From Deltaproteobacteria bacterium (GTDB lineage: Bacteria > Desulfobacterota > Dissulfuribacteria > Dissulfuribacterales > QOAL01), in contig JALSKY010000194.1 in the NCBI GenBank assembly GCA_026988585.1, positions 1 to 12,688 of the forward strand: a stretch of DNA of 12,688 nucleotides. Reading direction: 5' to 3'. The position numbers and the translations under genes are program-made. The notes beneath the pieces are model-generated. The model was not told the origin of the DNA and made no database searches. It saw only the letters and a list, made by a program, of their open reading frames with translations. This document shows positions 1 through 7,037 of the stretch, piece after piece. How positions within the stretch are numbered: the stretch's first letter is position 1; each line of letters begins with the position of its first letter.

Positions 1-1
1 A

Positions 2-208
2 GTTGCCGGGGTTATGGATGAGCTGGACCATAAAAATCTCAACGAACACCCTGCCTTTTCCAGCAGAAATCCATCATCCGAACGACTGGCAGAGTTCATA
101 TATCAGCAGGTTGAAAATGGGTTGTCCTCTTATCCCGGCGTAAGAATGGTCCGGGTAAAGGTGTGTGAAACCCCAAGCAGTGGCGTGATATACCACAAGG
201 GCAGTTGA
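2..208 (+). CDS. queD: 6-carboxy-5,6,7,8-tetrahydropterin synthase QueD, C-terminal part
   Basis: This is the 3' end of a gene that begins before the window; about 68 codons remain. QueD converts 7,8-dihydroneopterin triphosphate to 6-carboxytetrahydropterin in the cytoplasm, the second step of queuosine precursor synthesis. The visible part has the family landmarks in order: ELDHKNLNE, whose Asp-His pair belongs to the active site; the NPSSERLAEFI helix; and the terminal VKVCETPSSGVIY strand, whose Glu binds the pterin. The zinc-binding N-terminal half is off the window. The stop lies 4 nt before the likely queE start, so the two are probably co-transcribed and translationally coupled. Family assignment is firm from the tail motifs and from the queE neighbour; the full length is unknown. 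Confidence 0.9.
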   Translation, partial: VAGVMDELDHKNLNEHPAFSSRNPSSERLAEFIYQQVENGLSSYPGVRMVRVKVCETPSSGVIYHKGS

Positions 209-212
209 GCAG

Positions 213-887
213 TTGCGGGAAAGGATCTGTCTTGCTCATTCCTGCACCGATACCTTGCTGGTTTCGGAGCTGTTCGAAAGCATCCAGGGAGAAGGTAGTC
301 ATACGGGATATCCCACCTTCTTTATAAGGCTTGCAGGGTGTAATCTGCGGTGCAGTTATTGTGATACCGAGTATGCCTGGAAAGGGGGGCAACAGATTGC
401 AATTCAGGACCTTGTGACGCAGGTGAAGGCTTCAGGCCTGACCATGGTGCTGCTCACTGGCGGAGAACCGCTTCTGCAGCCTGATGCAGTAGCGCTTTTG
501 GAGATCTTGCTCACTCACGGTTACACCTGCCTCCTGGAGACCAACGGTTCTGTTCCGGTTCAGACAGTTCCGTCCAGGGTTATTAAGATTCTTGACTGGA
601 AGACACCCGGCAGCGGATATCCGGACAGTTTCTGTGTGGAAAATCTGAAATGGATAGGAGAGCAGGACCAGATAAAATTTGTGATAACCTCTCGCAGGGA
701 TTATATCTGGGCAATGGAAAAGGTTCACCAGCACAGATTGGAGGCGCTGGTGCAGGTGATTTTTTCACCGGCTGCCGGAATGTTGCAGCCTGTTACCCTG
801 GCAAATTGGCTTATGGAGGATAAACCAAGGATAAGGCTCCAGATTCAGCTTCACCGTTTTCTTTACGGGGATAAAAAAGGTGTTTAG
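213..887 (+). CDS. queE: 7-carboxy-7-deazaguanine synthase QueE (radical SAM)
   Basis: QueE is the radical SAM enzyme that turns 6-carboxytetrahydropterin, the QueD product, into 7-carboxy-7-deazaguanine on the way to preQ0, preQ1 and queuosine. The 224-residue protein shows the substrate-binding SIQGEG motif (residues 23-28), the [4Fe-4S] cluster motif CNLRCSYC (Cys43, Cys47, Cys50), the SAM-binding TGGEPL (82-87) and a C-terminal QLHRFLYG resembling the family's closing motif. Length is normal. The start is a TTG at 213, with AGGGCAG in the end of queD as a possible ribosome-binding site about 8 nt upstream. A second in-frame TTG at 255 would also leave a complete core, so the exact start is uncertain. 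It is probably the last gene of a que operon, because a separate promoter follows. Confidence 0.93.
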   Translation: MRERICLAHSCTDTLLVSELFESIQGEGSHTGYPTFFIRLAGCNLRCSYCDTEYAWKGGQQIAIQDLVTQVKASGLTMVLLTGGEPLLQPDAVALLEILLTHGYTCLLETNGSVPVQTVPSRVIKILDWKTPGSGYPDSFCVENLKWIGEQDQIKFVITSRRDYIWAMEKVHQHRLEALVQVIFSPAAGMLQPVTLANWLMEDKPRIRLQIQLHRFLYGDKKGV

Positions 888-900
888 TCCTTCAAAAGCG

Positions 901-929
901 TTGACAGGGGGCGTGAAATAATGTAAAAG
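901..929 (+). promoter_or_regulatory. Sigma70-type promoter candidate for the atp operon
   Basis: A perfect -35 hexamer TTGACA (901-906) is followed after 17 nt by TAAAAG (924-929), a 4-of-6 match to the -10 consensus. A TG lies immediately before the -10, one base from the extended -10 position. It sits just after the queE stop and about 100 nt upstream of the first atp gene, so it would drive the ATP synthase operon with a leader of roughly 90 nt. The -35 and spacing are strong and the -10 is mediocre. No start site has been measured. Confidence 0.6.
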
Positions 930-948
930 CTATCTTGAATTTTTTCTG

Positions 949-962
949 AATGAAGCTTCATT
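949..962. repeat. Perfect 14-bp palindrome in the atp operon leader
   Basis: AATGAAGCTTCATT equals its own reverse complement. It lies about 20 nt downstream of the predicted -10 box and 66 nt before the atpF' start. It has no intervening loop and no T-tract after it, so it is a poor terminator for queE. It could be a site for a dimeric regulator acting as a roadblock, but no family of regulator can be named from the sequence. Confidence 0.4.
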
Positions 963-1027
963 TCTATCGAGTGCGATTAACTGCCTGAAACGATACAAAA
1001 AGTCACCTATTGGGGGTAGGAGAGCTT

Positions 1028-1453
1028 ATGATTGACATTGATATGTCCCTTGTGGCCTCGATCATTGCAGTGCTGGCATTGATGGCCGTGCTGAATTCCA
1101 TGCTTTACAAACCGGTTAGGAAGATCCTTGAGGAGCGTGAGGGAAAGATGCAGGCCATTGAGGCGGATGCAGAGAGTTATGCGCGCCGGGTTGACAAGCT
1201 GGTCCAGGATTTTGAAAGGCGCATGGAGGAGGCCCGGCAGGCAGGGAAGGCCGAGTTTGAAAAGTTGAGAGAAGAGGCCAGGGAAGAGGAGAGACAGTTG
1301 CTGGAGACCGCTCAGCAGGAGGCGGAAAAGAAACGCACTGAGCTTTTGAGTCAGCTGGCCAGCCAGGTAGAGGCTGCCAGAAAAGAGCTTCTCGCTCAGG
1401 CAGAGGTTTTTGCCTCGGAAATCGCTCAGAAGTTGCTGGGGAGGGCAGTCTAA
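1028..1453 (+). CDS. atpF': ATP synthase F0 subunit b' (peripheral stalk)
   Basis: This is one of two b-type subunits that form the peripheral stalk holding the F1 head still against rotation. The 141-residue protein has a single N-terminal membrane helix (about residues 7-24, hydrophobic SLVASIIAVLALMAVL) followed by a YKPVRKILEERE junction. A long charged alpha-helical region then runs to the end, with Ala/Glu/Lys/Gln-rich coiled-coil composition. The ATG at 1028 was chosen because AGGAG lies 5 nt upstream and the protein then starts directly before the membrane helix. An upstream in-frame TTG at 1010 would add six residues and overlap the ribosome-binding site. Its stop is immediately followed by the atpF ATG. 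Paired b and b' subunits, expected to heterodimerise, are known in Desulfobacterota, cyanobacteria and others. Confidence 0.9.
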   Translation: MIDIDMSLVASIIAVLALMAVLNSMLYKPVRKILEEREGKMQAIEADAESYARRVDKLVQDFERRMEEARQAGKAEFEKLREEAREEERQLLETAQQEAEKKRTELLSQLASQVEAARKELLAQAEVFASEIAQKLLGRAV

Positions 1454-2065
1454 ATGAAAATCTTCAAATCTCACCATACTGCATCATTGCTGTTGCTCTG
1501 TTTCTTTGTAATGGCCGTGACTCTTGGCAGCTCGATAGTATTCGCTTCTGAAGGGGCGCATGGTGGTGCGCATGTCCTGACGCATCAGCAGATAATGAAT
1601 TTTATATGGCACTGTCTCAATTTTACCCTTCTGGTTCTGATTTTGGTAAAATTTCTCAAAAAGCCCATATCCGACACCCTCAAGGGAAGGATAGAGGGGA
1701 TCAAGAACTCCTTTGAAGAGCTGGAGGCCAAGAAGGTAGAGGCTGAGAAACGGTATGCAGAGTATGAGAAAAAGCTTGCTGGCGTTGATGAGCAGGCCAA
1801 ACAGATTCTGCAGAATTTTGTGGAGCAGGGGCAGGCAGAAAAGGAAAAGATTATAGCTCAGGCCCATGCCACTGCAGAGAGGATTAAGGCTCAGGCAGAG
1901 TTTTATGTGCAGCAGGAGCTGGATAAGGCCAAGGAAGATTTGCGCAAGGATGTGGCTGAGGCCGCTGTAAGGATAGCTGAGGAGATAATTCAGAAGAATT
2001 TGACCGATAAGGATCATTCCAATTTGATCAACGAATACCTTGAAAGGGTGGTGCAGAAAAATTGA
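1454..2065 (+). CDS. atpF: ATP synthase F0 subunit b, with signal-peptide-like N-terminus
   Basis: This is the second peripheral-stalk b subunit, 203 residues. Residues 1-31 look like a signal peptide: basic MKIFKSHH, a hydrophobic stretch from about 11 to 24, and a VFA-S cleavage-like site near residue 31. A His- and Gly-containing linker follows, then the usual membrane helix (about 49-67), KKPISDTLKGRIEGI, and a long charged helix to the C-terminus. This extra leader makes it longer than E. coli b (156 residues); similar leaders are known in related deltaproteobacterial b subunits. The start follows the atpF' stop directly (TAA-ATG), with GGGGAGGG just upstream. The last codons overlap atpH by 4 nt. 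The identity is firm; cleavage of the leader is inferred. Confidence 0.95.
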   Translation: MKIFKSHHTASLLLLCFFVMAVTLGSSIVFASEGAHGGAHVLTHQQIMNFIWHCLNFTLLVLILVKFLKKPISDTLKGRIEGIKNSFEELEAKKVEAEKRYAEYEKKLAGVDEQAKQILQNFVEQGQAEKEKIIAQAHATAERIKAQAEFYVQQELDKAKEDLRKDVAEAAVRIAEEIIQKNLTDKDHSNLINEYLERVVQKN

Positions 2066-2613
2066 TTAGCACAGTCTTAGCAAAAAGGTATGCGAAGGCG
2101 CTCTTCGCAGTGGCCAGGGAGACCAAGAAACTGAAGAAATATAACACGGTTCTTCAGGATCTGAACAAGTTCCTCAAGGCTAATTCCGATATACAGGCGG
2201 CTCTTGAGAGTCCGGTGGTGCCGCTTGAGGCAAAACAGGAGATAGTTGAGGAGCTGATCAAGGCCTACAAAATCGATGAGAACATGGCAGGTTTCCTGAG
2301 GCTGCTGGTGGAGCAGAACCGGGTTCATCATCTCTCCGCAATAGCTGACGCCTATCAGGAGTTGATGGATGAGGAGACCGGAGTCGTCAGGGCAAGGGTT
2401 ATCACTGCAGTGACTGTAGGCAAGGACCTAAAGAAGAAGATGCAGGATGTTTTTGCCAAGGCAACAGGTAAGGATATAGTTCTTGAGGTCAAGAAGGATC
2501 CGAGCATCATAGGCGGTGTGATTGCCCATGTAGGCGACAAGGTCTGGGACGGAAGTATAAAAAGCCAGCTTGAAGGCTTTAAAGAATCTATAGGGAGGGG
2601 TGAAATAGGATAA
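2062..2613 (+). CDS. atpH: ATP synthase F1 subunit delta
   Basis: The delta subunit links the tops of the b/b' stalk to the N-termini of the alpha subunits. The 183-residue product starts with the family-typical LAKRYAKALFAVA helix. The N-terminal six-helix domain includes the SPVVPLEAKQEIVEEL and FLRLLVEQNRVHHL segments, and the C-terminal part ends with DPSIIGGVIAHVGDKVWDGS, the delta signature region. The start is a TTG at 2062 overlapping the atpF TGA (TTGA), with AAAGGGTGG about 10 nt upstream. No ATG lies near enough to give an intact N-terminal helix. The overlap suggests translational coupling to atpF. The stop shares one base with the atpA start (TAATG). Confidence 0.95.
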   Translation: MISTVLAKRYAKALFAVARETKKLKKYNTVLQDLNKFLKANSDIQAALESPVVPLEAKQEIVEELIKAYKIDENMAGFLRLLVEQNRVHHLSAIADAYQELMDEETGVVRARVITAVTVGKDLKKKMQDVFAKATGKDIVLEVKKDPSIIGGVIAHVGDKVWDGSIKSQLEGFKESIGRGEIG

Positions 2614-4136
2614 TGGCACAGATAAAGGCATCCGAGATAAGTGATATAATCAAGAAAAAGATTGAGAAGTTTGAGAAGACTGTAGATCTTGCTGAGACCG
2701 GTACTGTCCTCTCTGTCGGCGACAACGTTGCTCGTGTTTACGGGGTCAGGAACTGCATGTCCATGGAGCTTCTGGAGTTCCCTGGCGGCGTGATGGGCAT
2801 TGCCTTGAACCTCGAGCAGGACAACGTGGGCGTTGCTGTCATGGGTGATTGCTCCAAGATCAAGGAGGGTGATCAGGTCAAGCGTACAGGCAAGATCGCC
2901 CAGGTGCCTGTCGGCGAGTGTATGCTCGGCAGGGTAGTGGACGCACTTGGAAACCCCATCGACGGCAAGGGTCCCATTGATGCCAAGGAGTTCCGCCGTA
3001 TAGAGATGAAGGCTCCTGGTGTTATTGACAGAAAACCGGTCCATGAGCCATGTTACACCGGTCTGAAGGCAGTTGATGCCATGACTCCGGTTGGACGTGG
3101 ACAGCGTGAGCTGATCATTGGCGACCGTCAGATTGGAAAAACAGCCATTGGCGTTGATGCTATAATAGCACAGAAGAACACCGAGGTTTATTGTATCTAT
3201 AATGCAGTTGGTCAGAAACAGGCTACAGTTGCCCTGGTGGTTGAGGCCCTCAGGAGAGCAGGTGCCATGGAGTACACTACAGTGGTTGCAAGTAGTGCCA
3301 GTGAGCCTGCCTCACTGCAGTACCTCTCCTCCTTTGCTGCAACAGCTATGGGAGAATACTTCCGGGATAATGGCAAACATGCCCTGATCATCTACGATGA
3401 TCTTTCCAAGCAGGCTGTTGCGTATCGTGAGATGTCCCTGCTGCTCAGGCGTCCTCCAGGACGTGAGGCCTATCCTGGCGATATCTTCTACAATCACTCC
3501 AGGCTGCTGGAGCGTTCTGCAAAGCTCAATGATGATCTGGGTGCTGGAAGTCTCACCGCACTGCCAATCATTGAGACCCAGCAGGGTGACGTTTCGGCCT
3601 ACATTCCCACCAACGTGATCTCTATTACTGACGGTCAGGTCTATCTTGAGCCATCACTCTTCTTTGCCGGTATCAGGCCAGCTATCAACGTTGGTCTTTC
3701 TGTCTCCCGAGTCGGTGGTGCTGCTCAGGTGAAGGCTATGAAGCAGGTTGCAGGTACCTTGCGGCTCGATCTGGCCCAGTATCGTGAGCTGGCCGCTTTT
3801 GCCCAGTTTGGCAGTGATCTTGATGCAGCGACTCAGGCACAGCTCAACAGAGGTGAGCGTTTGGTGGAGCTGCTGAAGCAGCCACAGTATCAGCCGCTTC
3901 CAATGGAAAAACAGGTGCTGGTCCTCTTTGCCGGTACCAAGGGTATGTTGGATGAACTCCCTGTTGATGCCATTCAGGAGTTTGAGAAGGCCCTCTATGA
4001 TTTTGTAGAAAAGAAATATCCACAGATCTATGAGGAGTTGAGGGATAAACAGGCTATAGATGACAATCTCGACAAGCTGATGAGGCAGGCCATCAACGAG
4101 TGTATTGCAGAGTTCAAGGCCACCAAAAATCTTTAA
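2613..4136 (+). CDS. atpA: ATP synthase F1 subunit alpha
   Basis: Alpha alternates with beta in the F1 hexamer and carries the non-catalytic nucleotide sites. All 507 residues are present, a normal length. Visible landmarks are the beta-barrel domain (about 25-95), the Walker A loop GDRQIGKT (170-177), the Walker B strand ALIIYDD (257-263), the NVGLSVSRVGG segment holding the arginine finger (Arg366, equivalent to E. coli alpha Arg376), and the C-terminal helical bundle. E. coli has Thr where this loop has Ile174, but the GxxxxGKT pattern is intact. The ATG overlaps the atpH stop by one base, and GGAGGGG lies about 12 nt upstream, consistent with coupled translation. Confidence in identity is very high. 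Confidence 0.98.
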   Translation: MAQIKASEISDIIKKKIEKFEKTVDLAETGTVLSVGDNVARVYGVRNCMSMELLEFPGGVMGIALNLEQDNVGVAVMGDCSKIKEGDQVKRTGKIAQVPVGECMLGRVVDALGNPIDGKGPIDAKEFRRIEMKAPGVIDRKPVHEPCYTGLKAVDAMTPVGRGQRELIIGDRQIGKTAIGVDAIIAQKNTEVYCIYNAVGQKQATVALVVEALRRAGAMEYTTVVASSASEPASLQYLSSFAATAMGEYFRDNGKHALIIYDDLSKQAVAYREMSLLLRRPPGREAYPGDIFYNHSRLLERSAKLNDDLGAGSLTALPIIETQQGDVSAYIPTNVISITDGQVYLEPSLFFAGIRPAINVGLSVSRVGGAAQVKAMKQVAGTLRLDLAQYRELAAFAQFGSDLDAATQAQLNRGERLVELLKQPQYQPLPMEKQVLVLFAGTKGMLDELPVDAIQEFEKALYDFVEKKYPQIYEELRDKQAIDDNLDKLMRQAINECIAEFKATKNL

Positions 4137-4153
4137 GCCAGGGAGCTCAATAG

Positions 4154-5044
4154 ATGCCAAATCTTAAGGATATACAGATAAAGATCAGCGGTATCAAGAA
4201 GACCCAGCAGATCACCAAGGCCATGAATATGGTGGCGGCTGCGAAATTTCGCGGTGCCCAGGAAAAGGTGGAGGAATTTCGTCCTTATGCCTCCAAATTT
4301 TCACAGGTCATGGGTCAGTTGTCAGAGATAGCAGATCCAAATGCATTTCCGCTCATGGAGATCAGGGATGTCAAAAAGGTCTGTGTGTTGCTGGTGACTG
4401 CAGACAGGGGTCTTTGTGGTGCCTTCAACGCCAACCTGATCAATGAGACTCAAAAATACCTGCGTGCACAGCAGGCCGAGGGCAAGGATGTAGCAGTTAT
4501 CTGCCTTGGTCGGAAGGGATATGGATTCTTCTCCAAGAGCGGGGTGGAAGTCCCTTATCACCTGGTTGACTGCATGGCAAATCCTCATATCTCAGATGCC
4601 AAGAAGGTAGGCATGGAGCTGACCAAGCGGTTTCTTGATGGCGAATTTGATGAAGTGCACCTGATGTACGGTAAATTTGTCAACGTTGTCACACAGAAAC
4701 CCACCTTGCAGAAACTGTTGCCCATCAGTCCTCAGGTGCTGGCCGGGCCGGAGGATGAGGAGTCCCAGGATACTGGTCCCAAGCCTACCTACATCTATGA
4801 GCCGGGCCCGGAAGAGATACTGGATACATTGATGCCCATGTTTATCAATGTCCAGATCCTGGCCTCGATGTTGGAGACTGGAGCCAGTGAGCAGGCTGCA
4901 AGAATGACAGCCATGGATAATGCCAGCAGGGCCTGTAAGGATATGATTGAGAGTCTTACCCTGACATATAACAAAGCGCGTCAGGCAGCCATCACCGCAG
5001 AGCTTATGGATATTGTTGGTGGTGCAGAGGCCCTGAAAGGATAA
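4154..5044 (+). CDS. atpG: ATP synthase F1 subunit gamma
   Basis: Gamma is the central rotor shaft that transmits rotation from the c-ring to the catalytic sites. The 296-residue protein has the characteristic N-terminal helix (LKDIQIKISGIKKTQQITKA followed by MNMVAAAKFR), the Rossmann-like core with LLVTADRGLCGAFNANL (about 79-95), and a C-terminal helix ending in AELMDIVGGAEAL. The two long helices form the coiled-coil shaft. The acidic stretch around residues 197-222 (AGPEDEESQDTGPKP) is a variable loop. The start at 4154 is 17 nt after the atpA stop, with CAGGGAGCT upstream as ribosome-binding site. The gene lies in its usual place between atpA and atpD. Confidence 0.97.
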   Translation: MPNLKDIQIKISGIKKTQQITKAMNMVAAAKFRGAQEKVEEFRPYASKFSQVMGQLSEIADPNAFPLMEIRDVKKVCVLLVTADRGLCGAFNANLINETQKYLRAQQAEGKDVAVICLGRKGYGFFSKSGVEVPYHLVDCMANPHISDAKKVGMELTKRFLDGEFDEVHLMYGKFVNVVTQKPTLQKLLPISPQVLAGPEDEESQDTGPKPTYIYEPGPEEILDTLMPMFINVQILASMLETGASEQAARMTAMDNASRACKDMIESLTLTYNKARQAAITAELMDIVGGAEALKG

Positions 5045-5080
5045 CAATCAAGATTTCAACCCTTTGGGAGGTAGGAGCAA

Positions 5081-6490
5081 ATGGCAGAAAATATTGGAAA
5101 GGTAGTTCAGGTCATCGGACCTGTTGTTGACGTGGAATTTACTCCGGGCAACCTGCCGGAGATCCTCAACGGTCTCTTGCTGTCCAACCCGGCCATCAGT
5201 GATGAGCCGGACAATCTCTATCTTGAGGTTGCCCAGCACCTTGGCGACAATGTTTGTCGGTGCATCGCTATGGATACCACAGATGGTCTTGTAAGGGGTA
5301 TGGAGGTGAAGGACACCGGGGCTGCCATCAAGATCCCTGTTGGTGAGGCATCTCTTGGCAGGATCATGAATGTGGTTGGCTGGCCAGTTGATGGTAAAGG
5401 CCCCATCAAATCTGATGTCTATTATCCGATTCACAGAAAGGCTCCGGAGTTCGTAGAGCAGGACACCACAGTGAAGGTCCTTGAAACAGGAATCAAGGTT
5501 ATCGACCTTCTCGTCCCGTTTCCACGCGGTGGAAAAATGGGCCTGTTCGGCGGTGCTGGTTGTGGAAAGACCGTTATCATGATGGAGATGGTCCACAACA
5601 TCGCCATGCAGCATGGTGGTATCTCTGTCTTCTGCGGTGCAGGTGAGAGGACCCGTGAAGGTAACGATCTCTATCTTGAGATGAAGGAGTCCGGGGTTCT
5701 CCCCAAGGCTGCTCTTGTTTACGGGCAGATGACAGAGCCACCAGGAGCCCGTGCCAGGATCGGACTTACCGGTCTTACTGCTGCAGAATACTTCCGTGAT
5801 GAAGAGGGACAGGATGTGCTGTTCTTCATCGATAATATCTTCCGCTTTACCCAGGCAGGTTCCGAAGTGTCAGCCCTGCTTGGCCGTATCCCGTCAGCAG
5901 TTGGTTATCAGCCTACCCTGGCTACTGACCTTGGTCAGCTCCAGGAACGTATCACCTCCACCACTAAGGGTTCCATTACTGCGGTTGAATGTGTTTATGT
6001 GCCGGCTGATGACCTGACAGACCCTGCACCGGCCACTACATTTGCTCACCTTGACGGTACTGTGGTTTTGTCCAGACAGATTGCTGAGCTTGGAATCTAT
6101 CCTGCTGTTGATCCCCTTGATTCAACCTCCAGGATTCTGGATCCAAATGTCCTTGGTGAGGAACATTATGAAACTGCACGGCGTGTACAGCAGACTCTGC
6201 AGAAATATAAGGATCTCCAGGACATAATCGCCATCCTCGGTATGGATGAACTCTCTGATGAGGACAAGCTCACTGTTCAGAGGGCCAGGAAAATCCAGAG
6301 GTTCCTTTCACAGCCATTCCACGTAGCAGAGACCTTTACCGGTATCCCCGGAACCTACTGTAAAGTTGAGGATACAGTACGTGGATTCAAGGAGATACTT
6401 GACGGAAAGCATGATGAGTTGCCTGAGCAGGCCTTCTACATGGTAGGAACCATAGAAGAGGCTATTGAAAAGGCAAAGCAGAGCGCATAA
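5081..6490 (+). CDS. atpD: ATP synthase F1 subunit beta (catalytic)
   Basis: Beta carries the catalytic ATP sites of F1. The 469-residue protein shows the N-terminal barrel, Walker A GGAGCGKT (157-164), and FCGAGERTREGNDL with the catalytic Glu189 and Arg190. It also has Walker B FFIDN (Asp251), the arrangement QAGSEVSALLGRIPSAVGYQ, the adenine-pocket Tyr340 in GIYPAVDPLDSTSR, and the DELSDED torque helix (389-395). Position 161 in the P-loop is Cys where E. coli and mitochondrial beta have Val, and AVFAGVGER of the classical enzyme reads SVFCGAGER here. Both changes leave catalytic residues intact. The ribosome-binding region GGGAGGTAGGAG is very strong, which fits the need for three beta per complex. 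There is a 36-nt gap after atpG. Confidence 0.98.
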   Translation: MAENIGKVVQVIGPVVDVEFTPGNLPEILNGLLLSNPAISDEPDNLYLEVAQHLGDNVCRCIAMDTTDGLVRGMEVKDTGAAIKIPVGEASLGRIMNVVGWPVDGKGPIKSDVYYPIHRKAPEFVEQDTTVKVLETGIKVIDLLVPFPRGGKMGLFGGAGCGKTVIMMEMVHNIAMQHGGISVFCGAGERTREGNDLYLEMKESGVLPKAALVYGQMTEPPGARARIGLTGLTAAEYFRDEEGQDVLFFIDNIFRFTQAGSEVSALLGRIPSAVGYQPTLATDLGQLQERITSTTKGSITAVECVYVPADDLTDPAPATTFAHLDGTVVLSRQIAELGIYPAVDPLDSTSRILDPNVLGEEHYETARRVQQTLQKYKDLQDIIAILGMDELSDEDKLTVQRARKIQRFLSQPFHVAETFTGIPGTYCKVEDTVRGFKEILDGKHDELPEQAFYMVGTIEEAIEKAKQSA

Positions 6491-6504
6491 AAGGGTGACA
6501 AAAT

Positions 6505-6921
6505 ATGGCCAATAAACTAAATCTCGAAGTGGTTACGCCCCGGCAGCAGGTGGTCAGTGAAGAGGTCGACCTCTGTACAGTACCGGGAGGTGACGGTGTC
6601 TTTGGAGTAATGGCCAACCATGCGCCAATACTGGCCACGTTGAAGATTGGTCCTATGCACTATGAAAAGGACGGTGATCGTGTAAGGCTTGCAGTCAGTG
6701 GCGGCTTTGTAGAGGTATCCAACAATAAGATGACTGTCCTTGCTGAGGCTGCAGAGCGTTCAGATGAAATAGACGTAGAAAGGGCTCTACGCGCCAAGGA
6801 GAGGGCAGAGAAGCGCTTGGCTGAGGCAAAAAGTGGTCGAGAGGATATTGATATGGCCAGGGCTCAGGCTGCATTGGCCAGGGCGCTTACCCGGTTGTCA
6901 ATAGCGAATCAGTCCACATGA
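6505..6921 (+). CDS. atpC: ATP synthase F1 subunit epsilon
   Basis: Epsilon binds gamma and the c-ring and can inhibit ATP hydrolysis through its C-terminal helices. The 138-residue protein has the N-terminal beta-sandwich (about 1-85), including VPGGDGVFGVMANHAPIL (26-43) and the LAVSGGFVEV strand. A two-helix C-terminal domain (about 88-136) is rich in Ala, Arg and Glu. Length is normal. AAGGGTGA lies about 6 nt upstream of the ATG, in the 14-nt gap after atpD. It is the last gene of the operon and is followed within 31 nt by an intrinsic terminator. No atpB or atpE is present before or after, so a and c must be encoded elsewhere. Confidence 0.96.
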   Translation: MANKLNLEVVTPRQQVVSEEVDLCTVPGGDGVFGVMANHAPILATLKIGPMHYEKDGDRVRLAVSGGFVEVSNNKMTVLAEAAERSDEIDVERALRAKERAEKRLAEAKSGREDIDMARAQAALARALTRLSIANQST

Positions 6922-6951
6922 TATAGGGCCTTTGGGGGAAGAGGAGTATTT

Positions 6952-6980
6952 AAGGCAAGCCGTCGTGCTTGCCTTTTTTT
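6952..6980 (+). terminator. Intrinsic terminator of the atp operon
   Basis: A perfect 9-bp stem, AAGGCAAGC (6952-6960) with GCTTGCCTT (6967-6975), encloses a 6-nt loop CGTCGT and runs into seven T residues (6974-6980). It lies 31 nt after the atpC stop, in the expected place for operon termination. There is no matching A-tract upstream, so activity on the opposite strand is not expected. Confidence 0.92.
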
Positions 6981-6998
6981 ATGAGGCCAAGAGATAAT
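6969..6998 (+). promoter_or_regulatory. Possible promoter for glmU-zapB-zapA
   Basis: TTGCCT (6969-6974) and GATAAT (6993-6998) are separated by 18 nt, giving 4-of-6 and 5-of-6 matches to the sigma70 consensus. The candidate starts inside the descending arm of the atpC terminator and ends 39 nt before the glmU start. A promoter is expected here because the terminator should stop atp transcription. The -35 is weak and the overlap may be fortuitous. Confidence 0.35.
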
Positions 6999-7037
6999 AC
7001 TGGTTACTCGCGTTTTCAGGAAAGAAATGGAGGCATA

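Noticed and set aside
949..975. Terminator for queE formed by the 14-bp palindrome
   Set aside because: The palindrome has no natural loop and is followed by only three T residues, so intrinsic termination is unlikely.
1010..1027. TTG start of atpF' giving six extra residues
   Set aside because: It would place the start inside the strong AGGAG ribosome-binding site of the ATG at 1028, which fits the family start better.
2355..3044. 229-codon reading frame on the minus strand opposite atpH/atpA
   Set aside because: It lies entirely over well-conserved genes, resembles no family and has no ribosome-binding site; it is a by-product of coding bias on the other strand. Other long antisense frames over the atp genes and rny were dismissed for the same reason.
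6969..7037. Longer GlmU beginning in the atpC terminator
   Set aside because: The extra 23 residues are encoded by terminator and leader DNA and do not resemble GlmU; the ATG at 7038 has GGAGG upstream and begins right at the nucleotidyltransferase fold.
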